Assembly: GCF_000023445.1 (NCBI RefSeq)
Contig: NC_012881.1
Location: 3,737,501-3,801,500, forward strand
DNA from: Maridesulfovibrio salexigens DSM 2638
GTDB taxonomy: Bacteria > Desulfobacterota > Desulfovibrionia > Desulfovibrionales > Desulfovibrionaceae
Length of the DNA: 64,000 nucleotides
Direction of reading: 5' to 3'
In this document: in pieces, positions 33,566 through 44,267 of the stretch
Numbering within the stretch: position 1 is the first letter of the stretch
Layout of the letters: each line of letters begins with the position of its first letter
Program-made: the position numbers and the translations under genes
The notes under the pieces: model-generated
What the model was told of the DNA's origin: nothing
What the model saw: only the letters and a program-made list of their open reading frames with translations
Database searches by the model: none

Positions 33566-35281
33566 TCAGCCCTGCCATGGAATCACACCCTTAGGTGCCT
33601 TTCGCCCAAGAAAAGAAAGTACGGTCATCAAGAGCAGAACAGCCACAATGACCAAAATGGATACAGCCGATGCAAGCACGGCATTTCCGCTCTCATCGAG
33701 GTTAAAGATAACCACGCCCAATGTTTCTGAGCCGGAGCTCCAAAGCAGCACCGAAACGGTCAGCTCATTGAAAGCAGCAAGAAAAATAAACAAGCCTCCG
33801 GTGGCTGCGGCGGGCATGATCAAAGGAACAATGATGTCCTTCATGCGTCGGAAGAAACCGGCTCCGCACATCTGGGCAGCCTCTTCCAATACCCGGTCGG
33901 TCTGGGTGAAACCGCCTATTACCGGACGCAGTCCCATAGGTAAAAAACGAGCCAGATAAGCCACAAGGATGATCCAGACCGTACCATAAATACTTACTCC
34001 GAAGACCGGTTTAAGGAAAAGCAGAATGCACCCGATAGCCAGCACCACTCCGGGAAGAGCATACGGCAACTCCATAAGCGGACTCATAAAGCGGAGCAAA
34101 GAATTCTTCTGCCAGACCAGAAAATAGCCCAAAGGGATACCGACCAGGCAGAGAATCAAGGCCGCTCCCCCGGCAAGAGAGAAGCTGTTGATAAACGCCC
34201 TTGTGGTTGCGTCATGCTTGAAAAGCACATTGAAGTAGTTGGAAAAGGTCATGGTCTCAGCATTCAACTCCACCCCGAAGGAAGGAATTAATGATGAAAA
34301 AAACAGGGCACAGAGAGGAATAACCAACACCAGCAGGATAACCATCCAGCTCGCGAACTCGGCCAGTGAACGTAATTTGCCGAGACGGTATTTAAGCAGT
34401 TCAGAAGGAGCACCCACCAAACGGTAGTCCCTACGATTAAGCATGTAGGACTGGAGCAGGATGCCGAATAAGGCAAGCATGCTGATCAATACTGAAAGAG
34501 ATGCTGCCTCAGCAATAACTTCAGGACCGAACATGGCCAACCGCTGATATATTAATGTAGTCAGAACCGTATAACCGGCAGGAATACCGAGCATAGCCGG
34601 AATACCGAAATTACCAATACAGGAGACAAAAGCGAGTGCCATCCCGGCTGTCAGGGCCGGAGTCATCAAAGGCAGCACGATATCACGCAACACTCGACTA
34701 TTACCAGCACCGCAAACCCGGGCGGCCTCGACCATTTCCCGAGGCATAGCCGCAAGCCCTGCCTTAAGGGAAAGAAATATAAGCGGGGCCTGTTGAATCC
34801 CCAAAAGCAGAATTATCCCAAATGGAGAGTACATGGGGTGAGGCGTTCCCGGAGCCGGGGCAATACCCAAAAAATTCAATAACACGCTGGAAGGTCCGAA
34901 AAGCTGAATCCATGACAAAGCCGTAATCTGCGGCGGGATCATCATAGGCATCATGAAACAGAAAGTCAGAGCCTTGCGAAAGCGGATGTCAGTCAATCCC
35001 ACCAGCAATCCCATGGCAGAACCTAACAGAGTCGCCAGCATGGTGGCGCAGCCCCCTACAAAAATAGTATGCCGAAAAGCTTTCCAAGTACCGGATTCAT
35101 CCATGATTTCACGCAATATCTCAAGGCTGAAGGTCCCATCAGGAACCACGGACTCCACCAGCAAACGAATGGTAGGCATCACGGAAAGAATGCACACCGA
35201 GAGAAAAACCGGAAGGAAAATTGCGAGACCGCTATCCCGGGCCGGGATAACCCCGGCCCGGACGGCTTTATTTAAAAACAT
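33566..35281 (-). CDS. ABC transporter permease, two fused domains (FbpB-like)
   Basis: A 571-residue inner-membrane protein with about twelve helices. Two permease domains each carry an EAA-type loop, near residue 190 (EAARVCGAGNSRVL) and near residue 475 (EEAAQMCGAGFFRRM). The FbpB/AfuB family typically has this two-in-one layout. It begins 3 bases after the binding-protein stop, with its ribosome site (GGCGG) inside that gene's end, so translation is probably coupled. Confidence 0.92.
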   Translation of the reverse strand: MFLNKAVRAGVIPARDSGLAIFLPVFLSVCILSVMPTIRLLVESVVPDGTFSLEILREIMDESGTWKAFRHTIFVGGCATMLATLLGSAMGLLVGLTDIRFRKALTFCFMMPMMIPPQITALSWIQLFGPSSVLLNFLGIAPAPGTPHPMYSPFGIILLLGIQQAPLIFLSLKAGLAAMPREMVEAARVCGAGNSRVLRDIVLPLMTPALTAGMALAFVSCIGNFGIPAMLGIPAGYTVLTTLIYQRLAMFGPEVIAEAASLSVLISMLALFGILLQSYMLNRRDYRLVGAPSELLKYRLGKLRSLAEFASWMVILLVLVIPLCALFFSSLIPSFGVELNAETMTFSNYFNVLFKHDATTRAFINSFSLAGGAALILCLVGIPLGYFLVWQKNSLLRFMSPLMELPYALPGVVLAIGCILLFLKPVFGVSIYGTVWIILVAYLARFLPMGLRPVIGGFTQTDRVLEEAAQMCGAGFFRRMKDIIVPLIMPAAATGGLFIFLAAFNELTVSVLLWSSGSETLGVVIFNLDESGNAVLASAVSILVIVAVLLLMTVLSFLGRKAPKGVIPWQG

Positions 35282-35284
35282 AGA

Positions 35285-36253
35285 TTAACCGCCGAAAACC
35301 TTGACGAATTTTCTTTTGCTCTTTTTATCCTGAGCAAGAGCCTTGGAGGTATCTAGGTTCATAAGCTTTATCTTTGCAGGAAAGCCCTCGGGCGGAGTAA
35401 TGCCTGCTTTAGCAGGCATAAAACCCTGAGCGGAAGCGAGCTTCTGGCCCTCATCTGAAAGCAGAAAATCTACAAATTTTTTCGCGCCGGTAGGGTTCTT
35501 GGCAGTGGAAAGGATAGCCACAGGTTCCGTTACAGCACTGGCTCCCTCTTCAGGAATGATGAAAGTTACAGGAGAACCTTTGAGCTTGTTACGAATTGGC
35601 AGGTAGTCGATACAAAAACCGTAGAGTTTTTCACCACTGGCTACAGCCTTGAAGGTTCCGCCGTTACCTTTACTGTTTACTGCGCCATTCTCAGCCAGTT
35701 TTTTATATACATCCCAGCCGAGAGCGGAATCCTGAGTCAGTGTATGCATATGCACAGCAGCAGCTCCAGAATAAAGGGGACTGGGCATGATCAAAAGATT
35801 CTTTGCCTCAGGACGCTCAAGATCCTTGATCGATTTAGGTTTGAACGGAGCCTTATCATTGTAAATGATTCCGGTACTGATGATCTTTGTGCTGAAAAAT
35901 TCCCCATCCTTATCGTAAAGGTTCTGATCATAGCCTTTAGTCGGGGCAGCTTTATAAGCCATGAGGCGCCCTTCTTTCTTCAACCCTTCCATGGTCACCA
36001 TATCAGCAATAAGAATTACATCAGGGCGAGGACTACCCGCTGCAAATTCAGCACGCAATTTATTCATCAGCGCAGTAGTACCTGTACGGGTCCACTCAAC
36101 ATCAATACCGGGATTGGATTTCTTGAAAGCTTCAACGGTCTGCTGGGCATCCTGCTCAAGCTGAGAAGTATAAATCACAATTTTTTCATCCGCATTTACA
36201 AAAGAACAAACGCAAAATACGGCAACAAGGGCCATTAGTACGATTTTCTTCAT
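35285..36253 (-). CDS. ABC transporter substrate-binding protein, iron(III)/phosphonate class
   Basis: A 322-residue periplasmic protein with a signal peptide (about residues 1-21, ending VNA). The family 1 extracellular binding fold is seen in IVIYTSQLEQDAQQTVEAF and RPDVILIADMVTMEGL. This class includes FbpA (ferric iron) and 2-aminoethylphosphonate-binding proteins. The paired tyrosines that bind iron in FbpA are not obvious, so the substrate is left open. AGGAG precedes the ATG. It is the first gene of the operon. Confidence 0.88.
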   Translation of the reverse strand: MKKIVLMALVAVFCVCSFVNADEKIVIYTSQLEQDAQQTVEAFKKSNPGIDVEWTRTGTTALMNKLRAEFAAGSPRPDVILIADMVTMEGLKKEGRLMAYKAAPTKGYDQNLYDKDGEFFSTKIISTGIIYNDKAPFKPKSIKDLERPEAKNLLIMPSPLYSGAAAVHMHTLTQDSALGWDVYKKLAENGAVNSKGNGGTFKAVASGEKLYGFCIDYLPIRNKLKGSPVTFIIPEEGASAVTEPVAILSTAKNPTGAKKFVDFLLSDEGQKLASAQGFMPAKAGITPPEGFPAKIKLMNLDTSKALAQDKKSKRKFVKVFGG

Positions 36254-36750
36254 TACTCACTCCTAAAACTGAATTTTAAATAAAAGAAATACATCTCATC
36301 TAGATCAGAATTTGCCACAGCGAGTGTCACGATATAGAACCATTACTGAAACATCAATGTGTCATTTTGATAATAAAAACAATAAAATAATTCAGACCTC
36401 ACAAATCGGAAATAGAAAAAAACTATTCATCCAAGGACTGTTTTGCTCTATTTCAAAACATTTTTCCGAGAAATATGCTTAGCCATTGATGTTCATTCCC
36501 GTCACACAAACCAAACATTTATTAACATTATGTCATATAAAAGTATGATGTCTTTCATCTTATAGATGTTAATCTCATTCCAGAGGTTAATTGAATCCGC
36601 TGGAATTATTTCACGACTATAGGTTGATATTGATAACCTTTTGCAATACTATTAAGTCTAACAAGCTAACTTCTCTTTGCGATATCCCCCCAAAAGAATT
36701 CTTCCAATCGAAAGAGATCAGACCCACTCATTACATTAGGGAGAGGAAAA
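36254..36750. other. Divergent intergenic region without a gene
   Basis: 497 AT-rich bases between the ABC operon and the chemoreceptor. They must hold both promoters. A weak Fur-like AT-rich stretch (TTGATATTGATAAC near 36623) was noticed but is too degenerate to call. No convincing coding frame or RNA fold was found. Confidence 0.5.
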
Positions 36751-38553
36751 GTGACCAAACTTTCCATTCGCGGCAAACTTGCCGTTCTTTTCTGCATTGC
36801 AATTTTCACCTCGCTGATCACCATAGGACTCAGCGCATATTCTTCATATGAACTCACAGAACTTGAGGCTCAAAAGGCACAGGAAATAATGCTCGATGGC
36901 CAGAAGGAAAAACTCAAATCCGCAGTATCATCAATGGCAGCGGCTCTTTCCGGCGCAGTTGCAAACTTAGGAGACGAGCAGGAGCAGCTTAAGCTGATGC
37001 GTACCATGATCAAGGACGCATTCTATGAAGATGATTCCTCCGGCTACTACTTTATCTACAAAGACACGGTTAACGTTGCCCATCCGGTAAAGCCCTCACT
37101 GCATGGCAAGGACCTCGACAATCTTGTAGGCAAAGACGGCATTTATTCCGTACGGGAACTGGCCCGCGCAGCCCGCAACGGCGGAGACTTCGTACATTTC
37201 ACATGGGATAAGCCCGGATATGATAAACCCATGCCAAAGCTGGGCTACGCAGCGATGATTCCGGGCACCGACTTCTGGATCGGAACCGGAGTATACATCG
37301 ACAACATCAAACGTCAGGCGGCACTCATAAGGACTGAAATGGAAGAACAGAACTTCACTGCCATCCTGATCCAAAGCGGAATTTCCGCCGGTCTTTTACT
37401 GCTCATTCTCCTTCCGGCAGGAATCATCATGGGTAAAGGAATCATTAAACCCATCATTGAAATCAAGGAAGAAGCACGCAAAATAGCATCCGGCAACTTT
37501 GACACTAACCTGACCGTCACCAGCAAAGATGAAATTGGCGAACTGCAGGTCGCTCTTTCCGAAATGGCAGATTCCTTACAGGAAAATATTACTGAAATTA
37601 CCCGCAAAGAACAGGAAGCCGCATACAAAGCAGAAGAAGCTCTACGAGCAAGCGCCGAGGCCAAAGCCGCCAACGATCTGGCCGAAACCAAGGCCGCAGA
37701 ACTTCTCGAAGCCGCTATTCAACTTGATAATGTAGTTGATTCCGTATCCGCCGCATCCGAAAACCTGATGGTACAGATTGAACAATCCAGCGCCGGAGCC
37801 ACTGAACAGGCCAGCCGCGTTGAAGAGACTGCCAGCGCCATGGAAGAGATGAACGCTACAGTGATGGAAGTGGCCCGAAACGCTGCCAGTGCAGCTGAGG
37901 ACGTAGACAAAGCCCGCAACATGGCCGAAGAAGGCGCAAAAGTTGTTTTCCGCGCAGTAGGCGGTATCGAAACAGTGTCCACGCAATCCAAAGTCCTCAT
38001 GGAAGACATGACCACCCTCGGCAATCAGGCTGAAGGCATCGGCGAAGTCATCAATGTAATTAACGATATTGCAGACCAGACCAACCTGCTGGCGCTCAAC
38101 GCTGCAATTGAAGCGGCACGGGCCGGGGAAGCTGGCCGTGGATTCGCTGTTGTTGCGGATGAAGTGCGTAAACTGGCTGAAAAAACAATGGCCGCCACCA
38201 ACGATGTTTCCAATGCAGTGAAGAGTATTCAGGACGAAGCACGCAAGAACATCGATAACACGGTGAAATCTGTAGAGACAATCACCGAGGTAACCGAACT
38301 TGCTACCGCTTCCGGTGAGTCCCTGCGTGAGATAGTTACACTGGTCAATGCTGCTACTGCACAGGTGCAGTCTATTGCCACCGCAGCTGACCAGCAGAGT
38401 GCCGCCAGTGACGAAATAAACCGTTCCATCACCGGAATCAGCGAGATTTCCATAGAAACCTCTGATGCCATGACCCTATCCAGAAACGTAGTCAGCGACC
38501 TTTCCGTCCAGATCAAAACCCTGAACAGCATGACCGAGCGCATGAAAGGTTAA
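36751..38553 (+). CDS. Methyl-accepting chemotaxis protein with a single Cache sensor
   Basis: A 600-residue receptor. It has a helix at about residues 10-30, a periplasmic sCache domain ([33 protein letters not shown]), a second helix at about 205-230 and a HAMP domain. A long cytoplasmic coiled coil carries the signalling tip ([20 protein letters not shown] near residue 440). No C-terminal CheR-binding pentapeptide is seen. The start is GTG 36751 with GGGAGAGGA just upstream. Such Cache sensors usually detect small organic acids or amino acids; the ligand is unknown. Confidence 0.94.
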   Translation: MTKLSIRGKLAVLFCIAIFTSLITIGLSAYSSYELTELEAQKAQEIMLDGQKEKLKSAVSSMAAALSGAVANLGDEQEQLKLMRTMIKDAFYEDDSSGYYFIYKDTVNVAHPVKPSLHGKDLDNLVGKDGIYSVRELARAARNGGDFVHFTWDKPGYDKPMPKLGYAAMIPGTDFWIGTGVYIDNIKRQAALIRTEMEEQNFTAILIQSGISAGLLLLILLPAGIIMGKGIIKPIIEIKEEARKIASGNFDTNLTVTSKDEIGELQVALSEMADSLQENITEITRKEQEAAYKAEEALRASAEAKAANDLAETKAAELLEAAIQLDNVVDSVSAASENLMVQIEQSSAGATEQASRVEETASAMEEMNATVMEVARNAASAAEDVDKARNMAEEGAKVVFRAVGGIETVSTQSKVLMEDMTTLGNQAEGIGEVINVINDIADQTNLLALNAAIEAARAGEAGRGFAVVADEVRKLAEKTMAATNDVSNAVKSIQDEARKNIDNTVKSVETITEVTELATASGESLREIVTLVNAATAQVQSIATAADQQSAASDEINRSITGISEISIETSDAMTLSRNVVSDLSVQIKTLNSMTERMKG

Positions 38554-38574
38554 AACCCACCCCGCTTAGACAAA

Positions 38575-38606
38575 AAAAGGGCAGTCCGTCACCGGACTGC
38601 CCTTTT
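38575..38606. terminator. Bidirectional intrinsic terminator
   Basis: A perfect 14-bp stem (38575-38588 with 38593-38606), loop TCAC, ending in A and T runs. It separates the convergent chemoreceptor and serS genes. Confidence 0.92.
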
Positions 38607-38627
38607 CTATTTCATTTCTATCTGTGA

Positions 38628-39905
38628 TTACTCAGCGGTAATTACTTCCAATCCGCCCATGTAAGGACGCAGTGCTTCGGGAATCACAATGGAGCCGTCT
38701 TTCTGCTGGTAGTTTTCAACTACAGCAACAAAAGTACGACCTACAGCAAGACCAGAACCGTTCAATGTGTGTACGAACTGTTTCTTTTTGCTGTCTTTGG
38801 GCTGAAACTTAATGTTGGCACGGCGAGCCTGAAAGTCCACGCAGTTGGAGCAGGAAGAAATCTCACGGTATTTATCCTGTCCGGGCAGCCATACTTCAAT
38901 GTCGTAAGTTTTAGCGGAACCAAAACCCATGTCACCGGTACACAGGGTAATAACCCGGTAGTGCAGGCCGAGACGCTTGAGGATTTCCTCAGCATGTCCG
39001 GTCATCTTTTCGAGATCTTCGAAACTTTTGTCCGGGTGTGCAAAGCGAACCATCTCTACTTTGTGGAACTGATGCTGACGGATAAGGCCTTTGGTGTCCT
39101 TACCGTAAGAACCGGCTTCGGAACGGAAGCAGGGAGTCGGTGCGCAGTAGGCAATGGAAAGATCATCTTCACTAAGCACTTCATCACGGTGCAGGTTGGT
39201 CAACGGAACTTCCGCAGTGGGGATCATGTAGTATTCCCAGTTCTTCAGCTTGAAAAGGTCCTCTTCAAACTTAGGCAGCTGACCGGTACCAAACAGGGAA
39301 TCGCGGTTAACGATGTACGGGGGAATAACTTCGGTGTAACCGTGGTCCATAGTCTGAACATCGACCATGAAAGAAGTCAGTGCGCGTTCCAGACGTGCAC
39401 CCCATTTCTTAAGCACTACAAAACGCGCTCCGGTAAGTTTGGCTGCACGTTCAAAATCAACACCGCCAAGTTCAACGGCCAGATCCCAGTGCTCACGGGG
39501 AGTGAAATCAAACTCAGGCTTCTCGCCCCAATGACGGATCACCGGGTTATCGTCCTCGGTTTTACCGAAAGGCACGGACTCGTCAGGCATGTTGGGAACG
39601 GAGCTGAGCCATTCGCGCTCTGCGGCTTCAATATCTTTAAGGTCTTCATCAAGGGCCTTGATTTTGCCTGAGACTTCACCCATGCGAGCGATGATCTCGG
39701 AAGCATCGCCCCCTTCTCTCTTTATCTTTGCAATCTCGCCAGAGGTGGAGTTACGCTCGGCCTTGAGGGATTCCACTTCCTGCAGCAGGGACTTACGGCG
39801 GGAATCCAAATCGCTGAATTCATTAACATCAAGTTTAGAACCTCTTTTTTCGAGGCTTTCGCGAACTACATCCAGATTGTTCTGTACAAATTTCAAATCG
39901 AGCAT
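38628..39905 (-). CDS. serS: Seryl-tRNA synthetase
   Basis: A 425-residue class II synthetase that charges tRNA-Ser (and tRNA-Sec, if present). The N-terminal long coiled-coil arm (about residues 25-105) contacts the tRNA. Motif 2 is [15 protein letters not shown] near residue 255 and motif 3 [18 protein letters not shown] near 385. AGGAG precedes the ATG. It appears to be a single-gene unit with a strong terminator. Confidence 0.97.
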   Translation of the reverse strand: MLDLKFVQNNLDVVRESLEKRGSKLDVNEFSDLDSRRKSLLQEVESLKAERNSTSGEIAKIKREGGDASEIIARMGEVSGKIKALDEDLKDIEAAEREWLSSVPNMPDESVPFGKTEDDNPVIRHWGEKPEFDFTPREHWDLAVELGGVDFERAAKLTGARFVVLKKWGARLERALTSFMVDVQTMDHGYTEVIPPYIVNRDSLFGTGQLPKFEEDLFKLKNWEYYMIPTAEVPLTNLHRDEVLSEDDLSIAYCAPTPCFRSEAGSYGKDTKGLIRQHQFHKVEMVRFAHPDKSFEDLEKMTGHAEEILKRLGLHYRVITLCTGDMGFGSAKTYDIEVWLPGQDKYREISSCSNCVDFQARRANIKFQPKDSKKKQFVHTLNGSGLAVGRTFVAVVENYQQKDGSIVIPEALRPYMGGLEVITAE

Positions 39906-40019
39906 TTCATTCTCCTGATATCATCTATATAAAAAGGCTAGTCTCAAGCCACTGCAATGCTAGTAGCGAATCTAAGCGCACTAATAAAGGGTATTCTTGC
40001 ATCAATTTACATAAAATAC

Positions 40020-40427
40020 CTACAAATCATCGATTCCCATGCGCTTATTTCCATAAACACAGGCGATATTGGCATAAATTCCAATCAGAAGCAGCAAAGC
40101 CATGAGACTCTCAAACCAGCAAGCAAAAAAAACATATACCACGCTGGCGGACATGCCGAAACCCTGCAAACCTTTTTTCCAGCTCCAAGGAGATTCCAGC
40201 CAATTGCGTTCATGCTCAAGAACTTTATCAATTACAGCAAAGGGCGGCGCAGGCTCTGGCAATTCCATCATGGCTGCCCCGACCCCGGCAATAAAAGCCA
40301 AACCCAGAAAAACAGATTTTGTCCACAAAGCCATAAGCAACACGCACAGGGAACCGAGCATCATAATCCAGTTCCAATGATTCTGGTGTCTTTTCCAGAT
40401 AAGACCGCTGATATTCTTAAGAGCCAT
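40020..40427 (-). CDS. Uncharacterised small membrane protein
   Basis: A 135-residue protein with about four hydrophobic stretches: two near residues 18-50, and two near 90-125 around FGMSASVVYVFFACWF. A short soluble loop contains PEPAPPF. I do not recognise the family. No good ribosome site precedes ATG 40427, so the start is uncertain. The region between its start and pncC (about 90 bases) must hold two divergent promoters. Confidence 0.65.
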   Translation of the reverse strand: MALKNISGLIWKRHQNHWNWIMMLGSLCVLLMALWTKSVFLGLAFIAGVGAAMMELPEPAPPFAVIDKVLEHERNWLESPWSWKKGLQGFGMSASVVYVFFACWFESLMALLLLIGIYANIACVYGNKRMGIDDL

Positions 40428-40514
40428 GACGGAAGAGTATCATTTCACCCTGCACTAAACAATATGCCGCAACTGCCCCTTTAAATATTGCCTGAATCGG
40501 TATACCGTACCTGC

Positions 40515-40994
40515 ATGATTGAAAACATTGTACCATCTATCGGAAAAATTCTCGTTGAAAAAGGCTGGACCATGTCCACCGCAGAGTCCTGCACCGGAGG
40601 TCTTGTCGCCGCAACCCTGACCGACTTCTCCGGCAGTTCCGCATGGTTCTCCGGCGCTGTGGTTGCATACTCCAATGAAGTGAAGATGTCTCAGCTGCAT
40701 GTCCCTGAGCAGGAGATAATCGATCACGGAGCGGTCAGTGAACCGGTTGTCCGGGCCATGGCGGAAGGTGTCTGCAAAACGCTTAACGTGGATGTAGGCA
40801 TATCACTTTCCGGAATTGCCGGACCAACAGGCGGTACCCCGGATAAACCCGTGGGCACGGTCTGGATGGGCTGGCATGTAAATGGGAAAACCTATGCTGA
40901 AAAATATATCTTCAACGGTGACCGCAAAAGTGTAAAAGATCAAAGCCTGCAAACCGTACTGGAAAAGCTGCACCAATTTCTTAAAGAGAGTTAA
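40515..40994 (+). CDS. pncC: Nicotinamide-nucleotide amidase (CinA C-terminal domain)
   Basis: A 159-residue stand-alone CinA-C domain that deamidates NMN in NAD recycling. The family motifs TAESCTGGLVAATLTD (with the catalytic Ser in ESCTGG), GAVVAYSNEVK and SGIAGPTGGTPDKPVG are all present. ATG 40515 is preferred; a TTG at 40488 is the only longer option. The N-terminal competence-damage domain is absent. The frame ends 5 bases before the porin gene start. Confidence 0.93.
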   Translation: MIENIVPSIGKILVEKGWTMSTAESCTGGLVAATLTDFSGSSAWFSGAVVAYSNEVKMSQLHVPEQEIIDHGAVSEPVVRAMAEGVCKTLNVDVGISLSGIAGPTGGTPDKPVGTVWMGWHVNGKTYAEKYIFNGDRKSVKDQSLQTVLEKLHQFLKES

Positions 40995-40999
40995 TCCCC

Positions 41000-42275
41000 A
41001 TGAAAAAGACGCTGGCCCTGCTTCTCCTCTTTGTTTTCTGCTGTGCGACAAATGGAATCTGCCGCGACTCCCTGCGCAAATCACTGAACCTGCATGGACA
41101 GGCAGAAGAACGCCAATCTGAATTGCTGAAGGATTTCCAGCAATCCTGGGATGAAGTGCAGAAGACTACCGGCCCCCTGACTATTGAAGGGGACGTGCTC
41201 GGCTATATTCAGGCATACGGGGACAGCAACATTGACGGGGAAACTCAGGACGGCAACGAATACGGAGCATTTAAAGCCCGGCTGAGGCTGCACTGGGAGC
41301 CAATTGAGGACGGAAAATTCTTCTTTCAATTTCAGGGCGGTGTTTCAGACAAGCACAGTAACCCTTCCAGCCGCGGAATGGTTCTTTCCCCCCTGAACTC
41401 TCAGGCATCACGGACCAGCCCCGGCGGACAGGCTTCTATTTCAGATGTGCTTTACACCCAGCACTTTGCAGACAAAAAAATGTTTGTATCCCTAGGCTGG
41501 ACCGACCCGGAATCCTTTATGGATGAAAACCGCTTTGCCGGAAACGGACGAATCCAGTTTGTTAACTCCATGTTCAACAACGAACCTATCTTTGACGGAA
41601 TTGATACCAACCTGCCAATCGTTGCTGTCGGTTTCAACCCGGAAGAGCAATTCAAATTCACAATGCTGGCTCAGGCCTCAACTTATGCAGGAAGGCCGGG
41701 AGATCAACGTAAAGGAGACTTTGAAGACATCGCCGACAGCCCGCTCATCGGAGGACAGCTGACATATTCCCCCAGCTTTGGTAAACTGAAGGGTAACTAC
41801 CGCGTCTTCGGCTGGACTAACACATATGACCAGCCGCGCATTGACGGAAGTGAAGAATCAACCAACTGGGGTATCGCCTTTAACATGGATCAGGACATCA
41901 CCGAAAATTTCGGAATATTCGCAAGGCTTGGAAAAGGCAACAGCGCAATAAATGACATCAGCTGGACAAGGCAACAGCGCAATAAATGACATCAGCTGGA
42001 CATGGTCGACCGGTACCCACTGGCAAGGCCCGATACCCGGAAGGGAGCAGGATGTCTGGGGTGTTGCCGCAGGTGGTGTACAAGGCAACAAACATACGGA
42101 CAACAAGGACATGGAGTTCCATTACGAGACTTACTATCAGATCAAGTTAACCGACAATTTTTCAATTGTCCCGGACCTGACCTACGTAAACAACTCCAAT
42201 GCCAACAGTAATAATGATGATATAATGTTCGGAATGTTGAAATTCTTCTTCACTTTTTCCACACCCGGTTCATAA
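41000..42275 (+). pseudogene. Outer-membrane porin (OprB-like), frameshifted by a 34-bp tandem duplication
   Basis: A porin with a signal peptide (residues 1-21). The mature protein has alternating beta strands in the style of carbohydrate-selective OprB porins: GYIQAYGDSNIDG, ARLRLHWEPIEDG, DVLYTQHFADKK, GWTDPESFMDENRF. The frame breaks after residue 329 at a perfect tandem copy of 34 bases (41934-41967 and 41968-42001). Removing one copy restores a continuous protein of about 413 residues whose tail (FGMLKFFFTF) is a proper C-terminal strand. As it stands a truncated protein lacking its last strands would be made. The change is recent or reversible, or an assembly error. It sits between pncC and thpR. 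Confidence 0.85.
41934..42001 (+). repeat. Perfect 34-bp tandem duplication inside the porin gene
   Basis: Copies at 41934-41967 and 41968-42001 are identical. The unit is not a multiple of three, so the second copy shifts the frame and creates a stop at 41989. Confidence 0.95.
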
Positions 42276-42298
42276 ACACCTTAACAGGTTGGGATAAT

Positions 42299-42853
42299 AT
42301 GAAAAAGATACGCACATTTATTGCACACCCCGTACCAGAAGAATGGAAAGAAATAATCGGAGAAGCTTACGGCAGCCTGCGCGAAGGGCTGGAATCAAAA
42401 ATCGCATGGGTTAAGCCTGAGAATATGCATTTCACCCTGAAATTTCTCGGTCCTATAGAGGAGTCCAAACTTGCCGAGGTGCAGGAAGTACTGAAAAATA
42501 TCCCCGTTGTAAACTTTAAAATTTCAACAGCTGGAGCCGGATTCTTTCCGGCACTAGAAAAGCCGCATGTAATCTGGATCGGGCTTGAACAGGGAGCCAA
42601 GGAATTCTGCTCAACGGCGGCAACAATTGAATCAGAAATGGCAAAGCTGGACTTTAAGGAAAACCGCAAATCCTGCCATGCCCATCTCACTCTGGGGCGG
42701 GTAAAGAAAATTGCCGAGGACGATTGGACCGTACTGGCAGAAAAGATAAACAGTATTAAGTTACCGGAAACGGAAGTAAACGGATTCACACTCTACAAAA
42801 GCGTGCTTACACCGGACGGACCGATTTACTCCGTAATTAAAGAGTATAGGTAG
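42299..42853 (+). CDS. thpR: RNA 2',3'-cyclic phosphodiesterase
   Basis: A 184-residue 2H-phosphoesterase of the ThpR/LigT family. The two catalytic HxT motifs are present: HFTLKFLG near residue 44 and HAHLTLGR near residue 125. Such enzymes open 2',3'-cyclic phosphates in tRNA halves or ligate them. GGGAT precedes the ATG. A terminator follows within 45 bases. Confidence 0.92.
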   Translation: MKKIRTFIAHPVPEEWKEIIGEAYGSLREGLESKIAWVKPENMHFTLKFLGPIEESKLAEVQEVLKNIPVVNFKISTAGAGFFPALEKPHVIWIGLEQGAKEFCSTAATIESEMAKLDFKENRKSCHAHLTLGRVKKIAEDDWTVLAEKINSIKLPETEVNGFTLYKSVLTPDGPIYSVIKEYR

Positions 42854-42854
42854 A

Positions 42855-42897
42855 AAAAAGGCGGGCAATCCACTTTGGAATGCCCGCCTTTAATTTT
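42855..42897. terminator. Bidirectional intrinsic terminator
   Basis: A 10-bp GC-rich stem (42858-42867 with 42881-42890), extended by A-T pairs and a T-rich tail. It separates the convergent thpR and htrA-like genes. Confidence 0.85.
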
Positions 42898-42912
42898 ATA
42901 TTCAAAACTGCT

Positions 42913-44262
42913 CTAGCTATTTAATTTAACGTAATAAAAATTACGTCCGCGCTGTACCTTGAGCATAACTTTATTGTTCATCCGGTAGCGCAGGAAGGAA
43001 TCAAGGAAATCCTTTTGCGAATCCACCCGATGGTTACCGATCTGATGAATCTTGTCACCGGGTTGCAGGCCGAGCCTTGCTGCAGCACTGTTTGTGCGCA
43101 CCTTGCTGACCAGCATGCCTCGCCCGCGTGAATCCTTATCCACAACCATGCCCCAACGGGACCATGCCTGAGACCGGACCTGCTGCGATTCTAAGGATTG
43201 CGGACGGACCACAATGTTTCGCACCTTGCCATCGTGGAGCACTTCAAGATCAACATCCTCACTGCGGGTCTGCACCCGGAGTAAAGCGAGGTATCCGGCC
43301 TTATCTTCAACCTCAATACCGTTCATCTTCAGGATAATATCACCGGGTTTTAAGCCCGCGTAGGCAGCCGGGGTATCCTTATGAACATCGGTGACCAGCA
43401 TTCCGTAAACACGTGACATTCCGAAATAGCTTGCCGAACCCTGATCAAGATCCTGACCGCTCAGCCCCAGCCAGACCGGAGAAACCTTGCCGGATTCGAG
43501 CAGTTCCTTAACCACCCGTTTGGCACGGTTGATGGGAATGGCAAAACCGATCCCCTCGGCCCGGGCCTGAATAGCTGTGTTGATACCGATCAGATCACCC
43601 ATGATATTAAGCAGCGGACCACCGCTGTTACCGGGGTTAATAGCTGCATCGGTCTGGATGAAATCCGTATAGGCACCCTCTTTTGACTTAACAGTACGCT
43701 TAAGCGCGGAAACCACTCCGGTAGTAACCGTGTGGGTGTAACCAAAGGGATTACCGATGGCGATGACAGTCTCACCGATATAAATATCCGATGAGTCACC
43801 CATAGCAACCTGCGGCAAATTGCCCGCACCTTTTATTTTAAGTACTGCAATATCAAAATCTGCATCAGAGCCGACAATCTCGGCAGTATACTCCTCACCG
43901 TTGATCATTCTGACCTTGATATCACTTCCGCCGGACAGCACATGGGCATTAGTCAGCACCAACCCGCGGCGACCATTGATAATCACCCCGGACCCGGTGG
44001 ACTGTGAACGGTATCTGCGTTTCTGGGTCGGTAAATTGTCAAAGAACAGCTCAAAGCCCTGCCCCCCGAACATCTCACCGAACGGAGAAACTCCACGTTC
44101 CACAATGCGGGTAACACTGATATTCACAACCGCCGGAGCAGTTTTCTGCACCGCCCGAACAACAGGTGTCACGCGCAAGGAATCATCCCGAGCAGCAAGG
44201 GCCGGCTGTGTCATAACGACAGCGAGCAATGCAAGTATGATACTTTTTAACGCGCGATTCAT
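42913..44262 (-). CDS. DegP/HtrA-family periplasmic serine protease
   Basis: A 449-residue protease with a signal peptide (about residues 1-23, ending ALA). The trypsin-like domain shows the triad: His in LTNAHVL, Asp in FDIAVLK and Ser in NPGNSGGPL. Two PDZ domains follow (about residues 255-345 and 360-449). It degrades or refolds damaged envelope proteins. ATG 44262 lies 5 bases after the htpX stop, so the pair is translated from one mRNA and may be a membrane-stress unit. The longer frame to 44334 overlaps htpX and is rejected. Confidence 0.94.
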   Translation of the reverse strand: MNRALKSIILALLAVVMTQPALAARDDSLRVTPVVRAVQKTAPAVVNISVTRIVERGVSPFGEMFGGQGFELFFDNLPTQKRRYRSQSTGSGVIINGRRGLVLTNAHVLSGGSDIKVRMINGEEYTAEIVGSDADFDIAVLKIKGAGNLPQVAMGDSSDIYIGETVIAIGNPFGYTHTVTTGVVSALKRTVKSKEGAYTDFIQTDAAINPGNSGGPLLNIMGDLIGINTAIQARAEGIGFAIPINRAKRVVKELLESGKVSPVWLGLSGQDLDQGSASYFGMSRVYGMLVTDVHKDTPAAYAGLKPGDIILKMNGIEVEDKAGYLALLRVQTRSEDVDLEVLHDGKVRNIVVRPQSLESQQVRSQAWSRWGMVVDKDSRGRGMLVSKVRTNSAAARLGLQPGDKIHQIGNHRVDSQKDFLDSFLRYRMNNKVMLKVQRGRNFYYVKLNS

Positions 44263-44267
44263 ATTAA

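Noticed and set aside
36600-36650. Fur-box-like AT-rich stretch before the ABC operon and chemoreceptor
   Set aside because: Too many mismatches to the 19-base consensus in a generally AT-rich region; the transporter substrate is not established as iron.
41952-42275. Separate 107-codon gene after the porin
   Set aside because: Its sequence is the direct continuation of the porin once one copy of the 34-bp repeat is removed, and its apparent start lies inside the repeat.
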